Source of the DNA: Allomyces arbusculus
Taxonomy: Eukaryota > Blastocladiomycota > Blastocladiomycetes > Blastocladiales > Blastocladiaceae
DNA length: 64,000 nucleotides
Reading direction: 5' to 3'
Assembly (NCBI GenBank): GCA_027604705.1
Contig: JADHYV010000049.1
Span: 102,519 to 166,518, forward strand
Shown here: positions 58,397 to 64,000 of the stretch, piece by piece
How positions within the stretch are numbered: position 1 is the stretch's first letter
Layout of the letters: each line of letters begins with the position of its first letter
The notes under the pieces: model-generated
Told to the model about the DNA's origin: nothing
Database searches by the model: none
Seen by the model: only the letters and a program-made list of their open reading frames with translations
Translations under genes and position numbers: made by a program

Positions 58397-58852
58397 GCTT
58401 CTGACGAACAATTTCCACCCGAAGGTGTACGCACTCTTGCTGTAGATTCCATATGCATGACAGTTTGCCAACTGTTGCCAAATTGATCCCAATAACCATC
58501 ATCATCATCATCATCATCACCATAATCCATCAGCAACGCGAAACCGCCGATCGCGCCAAATCCTGAGGCACCGCCAAAATGATCAGTCAGTCGAACACGA
58601 ATGAAAAGACGACCAATGACGCAGCGTACCCACGGCACCAACGTTCAAGATTTGTCGTGCCATGGGCACGTCGAGGGAGATTTGGCGCAACCAGAGAAAC
58701 ACGCCACTAAAACACAAAAATTCAACTCCAGCGATATCCTGTTCTATCCGCCAGTTCCGACGCTCCCTCGCGAGCTGGGCGGCGGCAGTCATGCGCTCCT
58801 GCTCTTTCTTCTCAGCCGCGGCGGCGGTTTGCTCGGCCTCCAACGTCTCACT
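58397..58852. other. convergent 3' region
   Basis: Contains a trinucleotide microsatellite (listed). On the minus strand a frame with EAEQTAAAAEKKEQERMTAA continues just past the stop of the next gene and might be an extra exon, but no splice sites joining it were found. Confidence 0.35.
58497..58519 (+). repeat. (ATC)n microsatellite
   Basis: About eight tandem atc units in a non-coding region. Confidence 0.9.
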
Positions 58853-59215
58853 TCATCGACGATGCCAGTAATGATTGTTCCAATAAATGTGGTACCAGGT
58901 CATATCGGTCGAGCTGCCCATGCCGCCTGTGAGCGCCGGCAATGGGGTCGAGGCTTGGGCAATTGAGGTCGAGCCGCTGAATCTGGGCGGTGCCGACGTC
59001 GGCGCCCACGAACCGAACAGGGGGAACGGTGGCCGAAACCGGAAGCGCAGCGGGGGCATGGAGCCGCCGGGCGAGATGGGGTAGCCGGACGAAGAAATGC
59101 GGTCGGACGACGAGGAAATGCGGGTGGAGGAACTGCGGCCGGACGAGTAGCTAGTGCGATACGAGGTGCTGCGGATGGACGAAAAGCTGCGGCCCCCGCC
59201 GCCACTGCGACCCAT
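58853..59215 (-). CDS. small Ser/Arg/Gly-rich hypothetical protein
   Basis: Open frame of 120 codons from ATG at 59215. The start (MGRSGGGGRSFSSIRSTSYR) and the Ser/Arg repeats resemble in style the N-terminus of the CHCHD2-like gene at 63.4 kb (MPRSSRGSSSSRSSSRSSSR). The second half is Pro-rich with a run of aromatic residues (MTWYHIYWNNHYWHRR) at the end. No known domain. Low complexity makes the prediction uncertain; the true 3' end may lie in a further exon. Confidence 0.4.
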   Translation of the reverse strand: MGRSGGGGRSFSSIRSTSYRTSYSSGRSSSTRISSSSDRISSSGYPISPGGSMPPLRFRFRPPFPLFGSWAPTSAPPRFSGSTSIAQASTPLPALTGGMGSSTDMTWYHIYWNNHYWHRR

Positions 59216-59480
59216 GGTGAGGGTGGGTGCGGGGCAATGATAGGCGGTGGAGAGGGAGGAACAACATGAGAAGGAAGAGGGAACATCGTGCTGATTCGGC
59301 CCTTTGAATGCGAGTCGAGGGTGTGGGTGTTTGTTGATGTGGGCACAGAGGGTGTTGTGGGTTTGTCGCGGGGCACGCCAGGATATCGCACCCAATTCTC
59401 CAGCAATTTGCATTTTCGGTCGATCGTCAATAGATGAGCCCTCGTGGAATTGCTCTCCACCCACGTTTGTGCCTACTGCG

Positions 59481-59738
59481 GGCGAGGACGTGCAGCAGCT
59501 GGGACTGCACATGTACCCAGTCTTCACTGCCGGGCCGCGGACTTGTCACGGACAGCAAAGGCGTACATTGAAGGCGTCGCGTACCTTGTCAAGCCCGTGC
59601 CCACGTTTGATTTTCGACTTGGTCGATCCGAACAAGGTCACGTATCGTGTCGCGCTCACGCCCATCATGCGCGATGGGCTCAAAGTGCGAGTGTTGCGGT
59701 ACGTGCCGCCAGGACCTGAGGAGGTGGCGCGAGTCTAA
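59481..59738 (+). pseudogene. cytochrome P450 3'-end relic
   Basis: The DNA is clearly related to the last 260 bp of the intact P450 gene downstream (ggcgaggacgtgcagcag, gggccgcggacttgt and others). It encodes GEDVQQLGLHMYPVFTAGPR then TCHGQQ, a version of the heme-binding loop (FTAGPRTCHG versus FNAGPRTCLG), and ends with VALTPIMRDGLKVRVLRYVP. A one-base deletion after CAGCAAA shifts the frame and a one-base insertion about 80 bp later restores it. Nothing of the upstream P450 exons is present, so it is a truncated duplicate. Confidence 0.85.
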
Positions 59739-60500
59739 TTCAGTGCACGAGAAACGGTGCCGAATGAGTGAGAAATTTTGCTCGAAGTGATAATGTGCGA
59801 TGTGGGTAATTTTTTCACGAACAAGGGGTTTCCGTCTTGTCTTGAATGTGTGCTTGACAGACATCACAATGATAGTCCACGTTTTTCCAAGACCAACGAC
59901 GGGCGACTCACAAGGGCTCCGAGGAACCGCTCCTTATTGCGCTTGTGACCAACCCCGACGAGAATAAAACAAATCAATACTCTTATGTTACTGTAGCAAA
60001 TGTTCTCCACCTCTTGTGCTGGGATGTGACATAATTATTGTCAAAGAACAACACTTAGTAACAGTGCTGCCCCCCACAATAATCTTGTCGTCCAACATTT
60101 GAACGGCTCGGGTCCGCTCCGTGAGTTCTTCGACGTCTGCTCCGGAAAGGTCTGTCCGAAACTTCAAGCAGCGCCGTGACAACCAGAATGGCTCCCGATT
60201 TGCCGCTAAGCTTTGTTGCTGAAAGGATCTCGACCAACATTCTGGCACCATCAGCGACTTTATGTTGGATCCTTGGTTTCTGACGCTGGCCAGCTGCGAT
60301 GTGGAGCCAATAGATGGCTTCCACTTTTCAACGGTGGTGTGAGTCAGTCAGCTTCTGTTCCACGTCAATGGGCGTGTCAAGCAAAGGCAAGCTGGAACGG
60401 ACGAAGTAGTCCTCTGGCAGCCCCCCTGCTCTTGCTCAAGCACCCCGATTCTGAACGGAGCTCTCTTCAGCCATAACACGCGTCGGCCACCGCCAAGAAT
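59739..60500. other. upstream region of the P450 gene
   Basis: About 760 bp, lower GC, without coding potential; expected to hold the P450 promoter. Confidence 0.45.
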
Positions 60501-62184
60501 ATGGCTTCTATCGCATACGGCCGGATCGTGTCGGTCGCGAAATGGATGAGTCGCTCCCTCGGAGTCCGCCACCAACGCAGAGCTCGTGTCGCTGCCGCCA
60601 TCACCAGCGCCATTGCTCTCCTTGCTGCGATTCTTGCCGTCGAGACGGCGCGCAAGCGCCCGCGGTATCAGCACGCTGTCGAGTTGCCTGGTCTGTCGCG
60701 GCTGTTTGGGCACGCGCTGATGCTCAGAAGCGCGTACGACAACTTCCACGACGCGATTTTCACCATTTTCCGGCACCAACTCGACCGCGGCCAAGGGTTC
60801 ACGGCCCACTTGACAATCCCGTTTGCGCAGCCGCGGTACCTCACCGTGGACCCGCGCAATGTCGAGCACGTCCTCAAGACCAAGTTTGACAACTACATCA
60901 AGGGCCCCGGCTTCATCGACCATCAGCACGCGCTCTTGGGCGGTGGGATCTTCAACACGGACGGCGACGCGTGGCGCGTGCAGCGCAAGGCGGCGTCGAT
61001 GATTTTCTCAGTGCGCAACTTCCGCGACCACATGCTGCACGTATTTTCGCGGCACGCACGCACGCTCGTCGACAAGATCGACGATGTGGCGGCCAAGGGG
61101 ACCGTGGTCGACTTGCACGACTGGTTCCACCGCTTCACGTTGGACGGCATGGCCGAAATCGCGTTTGGGTCTTCCATTGACTCGCTAACGGCCGACGCGC
61201 CGCTGCCATTTGCCGTGGCGTTCGACCGCGCGCAGGCTATTACCAACAAGCGCATGATTATGGGCATCACGCAGCGGCGGATTACCGAGTGGCTCAATGG
61301 TGACGGCAAGCGGCTGCGGAAGTATGTCCAGACCACCGACGAGTTTGCCTACCGGTTGATTGCAAAACGTCGCGCTGACCCGGATGCCGAGACCGCAAAC
61401 GACTTGCTTGCACGGTTCCTGGCCATGAAAAAGCCTGGGTCGACGCAGGGTTACTCGGACCAGGAGCTGCGCGATATGATTATCAACTTGTACGTTTTCT
61501 TGTTTTGCCGCCATTGATCGTGAAGCTCAAACATCAAACGTGCTCTCGAACCGCTTCAGCATCATTGCCGGCCGCGATACGACGGCGCAGGCGCTGTCGT
61601 GGACCATCTTCGAGCTCACCCAGCATCCGTGCGTCGTCACGGCCATGCGCACCGAAATCGCGCGCGTCCTCCCGACCCTGACCACCGACGAGAACGACAT
61701 CGGCTACGACGCCCTGACGCGTGACCTCGTCTACGCCCGCGCCGTCTTTTCCGAGGCGCTACGACTCCACCCGTCGGTCCCAGAAGAACTCAAGTTTGCC
61801 GTGCAGAACGACGTGCTGCCGGACGGAACACCCGTGCGCGCGGGTGAGGGCGTGCAGTGGTCACCCTACACGATGGGCCGGCTCACGGAGCTGTGGGGTC
61901 ACGATGCGCTCGAATTCAAGCCCGAGCGGTGGATCGGCGAGGACGTGCAGCAGCCAGGGCCGTACAAGTACCCGGTCTTCAATGCTGGGCCGCGGACTTG
62001 TCTCGGACAGCAAATGGCGTACTTGGAGGGCGTCGCGTGCTTGGTCAAGCTCGTGGCCAAATTTGATTTTGAAGTGGTTGATTCGAATGAGGTCACGTTT
62101 GGCATGGCGCTCACGCTGCCGATGCGTGATGGGCTCAAGGTGCGCGTGCGGCGGCATGTTACGCTGGGGCAAATGGTGGTGTGA
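60501..62184 (+). CDS. cytochrome P450 monooxygenase
   Basis: Two exons, 60501-61489 and 61560-62184 (intron 70 bp, GTACGT donor); 537 residues. A membrane anchor (VAAAITSAIALLAAILAVET) is followed by a Pro-containing hinge (ELPGLSRLFGH). Signature motifs: WRVQRKAASMIFS (C helix), I-helix FIIAGRDTTAQALSW restored exactly at the splice junction, ExxR in FSEALRLHP, FKPERW, and the heme loop FNAGPRTCLGQQ with the cysteine ligand. It is an ER-bound monooxygenase needing P450 reductase. The sequence is in the style of CYP52/CYP86-clan fatty acid or alkane hydroxylases (HALLGGGIFNTDGDAWRVQR), but the substrate is only a guess. A truncated relic of the same type lies 760 bp upstream. Confidence 0.95.
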
Positions 62185-62664
62185 TGCGTCGGAGCGTTGA
62201 GGCAAGGCGGAGAGTTCGGGCGTGAGGAATCCGGTGGAGAAGAGAGGTGAGCGTGTTTTGTACAATTTTTTTGAGCAGCGCGACTGGCTCAGCAGGCCGC
62301 GTAGGTGGTGCGGTTCAAGATGAAATGATTTGTTCACGAGCTGGACGAGGGCATTGTAAATCAAATAGTTGTTCCGGGTAGCTGCTGCTGCTGGATCAGG
62401 ATGAGGCATCGCTTGCGCTCGCAGCCAGCACGGCAGATCAGATTAAAAGTGAATGATCGATGAGAGGATCGCAGCGACAATGTCCATCGGTTTGTGTGGG
62501 CCAGAAGTGTTTGTAAGAAGAGAATGGGGTTGCCAACGATTTGGAAATATCAATGTCGCGACTATACAAGCGGCTCGCGGCGCCGTGTTACTTTGATCCC
62601 GACGTCGTGCAGCGGGGATAATCAAACGTATCCCGTTCCTCGAATTGACTGCTTGCCGACTGCT
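62185..62664. other. convergent 3' region
   Basis: 480 bp between the stops of the P450 gene (+) and the CHCHD2-like gene (-); nothing else seen. Confidence 0.4.
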
Positions 62665-63426
62665 TTAATTGGGCTTGGCGAGCGTCACGAAGCCCATCAC
62701 GCCTGTGACTATGGGAAGCATGGAAATGTCAGTCGACTGCGCGCGAAAATCAAGCAGAACGCGGACAAGCGACGTACGGATGGCGCCGAACTTGAGGAAT
62801 CGAGGCTGGACCGGAGCAATAGCGCCCATGCGCAGCAGCTGCTGGCGGTAGTAGACCAAGCCGGCACTCGTGCCGAGCAGGGCCGCGCCGCGAATGTACC
62901 GTCCTGCCTGCGACGACCCGTGCTCGTGGTTCTGGTGCTGGTGCTGGCGCGGGTGGCCCTGGTACTGGTCGTAGGCCGCCGGCTGGCCGTACTGCGTCGC
63001 GTAGCCGACCTGCTCGCCGCCGTACTGCTGCTGGTGGTAGTACGGGTCCTGGTACGGCGCCGACTCGGCCGGTGCCTGCTGCTGCTGTTGCTGCGGCGCG
63101 TGGTGCCCGCCGTTCGATCCGCCCGTCATGGCATGGCCAATCGAGTGCCCGACAGCCGACCCGAGCGCGACACCGGCACCCGTGGCCGCGGCCTGTGCGA
63201 GTAGACCAGGCTGCCGCTGTTGCACTTGGGGCTGCTGGGCCGCGGCGGGCGGCGCATGGTGAGGGGGTGGCGGCGGCGGCGGCGCAGTGCGCGCGTAACT
63301 GCCGGCGGTCGCTGCGGTCGATGCAGGGCGACGCGGCGCCGAGGTGGTGGTCGGGCGCGGCGCGGTGCGCGACGAGGAGCGCGACGAGGAGCGCGACGAG
63401 CTGGAGCCGCGGCTGCTGCGGGGCAT
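62665..63426 (-). CDS. CHCHD2/MIX17-like protein lacking the CHCH domain
   Basis: Intron-free as modelled, 253 residues. The basic Ser/Arg-rich N-terminus (MPRSSRGSSSSRSSSRSSSR) and Pro/Ala linker resemble the mitochondrial targeting part of CHCHD2/CHCHD10. The conserved central hydrophobic segment is at residues 75-103: LLAQAAATGAGVALGSAVGH then SIGHAMTGG, very close to the LMAQMA..AAGVAVGSAVGH..GHA.TG block of that family. A Gln/Tyr/Pro-rich stretch follows, then a different C-terminal segment (YIRGAALLGTSAGLVYYRQQ). The expected twin CX9C CHCH domain is absent; the product has no cysteine. It may therefore be a paralog imported differently, or the CHCH exon may have been lost or missed. 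Cellular role is inferred as intermembrane-space or inner-membrane associated. Confidence 0.65.
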   Translation of the reverse strand: MPRSSRGSSSSRSSSRSSSRTAPRPTTTSAPRRPASTAATAGSYARTAPPPPPPPHHAPPAAAQQPQVQQRQPGLLAQAAATGAGVALGSAVGHSIGHAMTGGSNGGHHAPQQQQQQAPAESAPYQDPYYHQQQYGGEQVGYATQYGQPAAYDQYQGHPRQHQHQNHEHGSSQAGRYIRGAALLGTSAGLVYYRQQLLRMGAIAPVQPRFLKFGAIRTSLVRVLLDFRAQSTDISMLPIVTGVMGFVTLAKPN

Positions 63427-64000
63427 GGTGGGTAGCGTTGGAATGCGAGGGGTCGCGAGATTTGGACGATGAGAATGAGGTCGGGGGCGGGATGAGCTCC
63501 GGTTTTGTGTTGTTGACCGTGTTGACGTGGTGGAACTTAGCGTGCGGAGAGGGTCGGCGGGTTGGCACGATTGCTGACCAAGGCGATTGTACAGGGTTCA
63601 AACTGTTCGACTTGGATCAAGACTCACACGCGGTCCGCTGACGGCACATGATTCTTTATCACAGTTCAAAGATTCTATTTGTCACATTCGAGGATAGCCG
63701 GCAGTAAATACGTCCCCTCGCCCTGATTGCCACGCAGACCAGTTGGTCACGGCTCTGTCTGCAATCCGCTGCAAAATCACGTTTGACTATGTCGCCGACG
63801 GGCTGGCCGACACTTGCTTTGGCCCCAGGGCAAGTGGTGGCGCCGGCCCCAGCGGCATCTGATGTCACCAACGTCGAGGGCGCGACGTGGCGAGAGACGG
63901 GATGAGCGCAGGGGTGCACGTACGACAACGGCTATTTTCAATCTGTGATCAACTCTTGGCGGCGCGATGCAGGACCATGTCGCGCGGGACTCGCGGGATC
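63427..64000. other. upstream of the CHCHD2-like gene to the right edge
   Basis: 574 bp with the CHCHD2-like promoter on the left; only short unsupported frames. Confidence 0.4.

Overview
The window is GC-rich nuclear DNA from a eukaryote, most likely a fungus. No gene is in an operon; neighbours are divergent or convergent, and most are split by short introns (mostly 58-126 bp) with GT(A/G)CGT-type donors, CTAAC/CTGAC-like branch points and AG acceptors. By eye I could rebuild about 49 introns in 18 genes; every joined frame was checked for continuity across its junctions. The gene set (NatB catalytic subunit, Utp18, Imp3, Erv25, AP-1 mu, CSC1/TMEM63 channel, PAK kinase, a fungal-type ADAM, a DUF6604-like gene) fits a fungus. 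An early-diverging zoosporic lineage such as Blastocladiomycota is a guess based on GC content and on a cyclic-nucleotide-binding fold fused to a dehydrogenase; it is not proven.

Layout. 1-5.7 kb: end of an unknown gene, a TLC-domain membrane protein (-), AP-1 mu (+, nine exons), a DUF4272-type protein (-). 5.7-9.2 kb: gene-poor, lower-GC stretch with the remains of a membrane-protein gene. 9.2-16.6 kb: forkhead factor (+) and a CSC1/TMEM63-like channel (-). 17.4-23 kb: ribosomal protein eS27 (+), p24/Erv25 (-), Naa20 (+), Utp18 (-). 24-25.4 kb: an unrecognised protein built of four tandem repeats. 25.4-27.6 kb: nothing convincing. 27.6-44.2 kb: a run of minus-strand genes: DysF-domain protein, epsin/Ent3-like adaptor, ADAM metalloprotease, mitochondrial medium-chain acyl-CoA dehydrogenase, LON/RING protein ending in a CaaX box, and Drn1/CWF19L1. 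44.9-48.5 kb: Imp3 and a D-lactate-dehydrogenase-like enzyme carrying an N-terminal cyclic-nucleotide-binding fold (both +). 49.7-53.2 kb: two related, decayed DUF6604-like copies. 53.8-64 kb: PAK kinase (-), a GNAT-like protein (+), a small Ser/Arg-rich ORF (-), a cytochrome P450 relic followed by an intact P450 (+), and a CHCHD2/MIX17-like protein without the CHCH domain (-).

Functional links are loose, as expected for a eukaryotic chromosome. Three genes serve early secretory or trans-Golgi traffic (Erv25, AP-1 mu, epsin-like adaptor with AP-1 ear-type motifs); Utp18 and Imp3 belong to the same U3 small-subunit processome; Drn1 and Imp3 share a divergent promoter region. The most unusual items are the CNBD-dehydrogenase fusion with a stop-free GC-AG intron, the four-repeat protein, the K-Ras-like CVIM terminus on a LON/RING protein, 9- and 17-nt microexons, and repeated use of GTCCGT as a 5' splice site.
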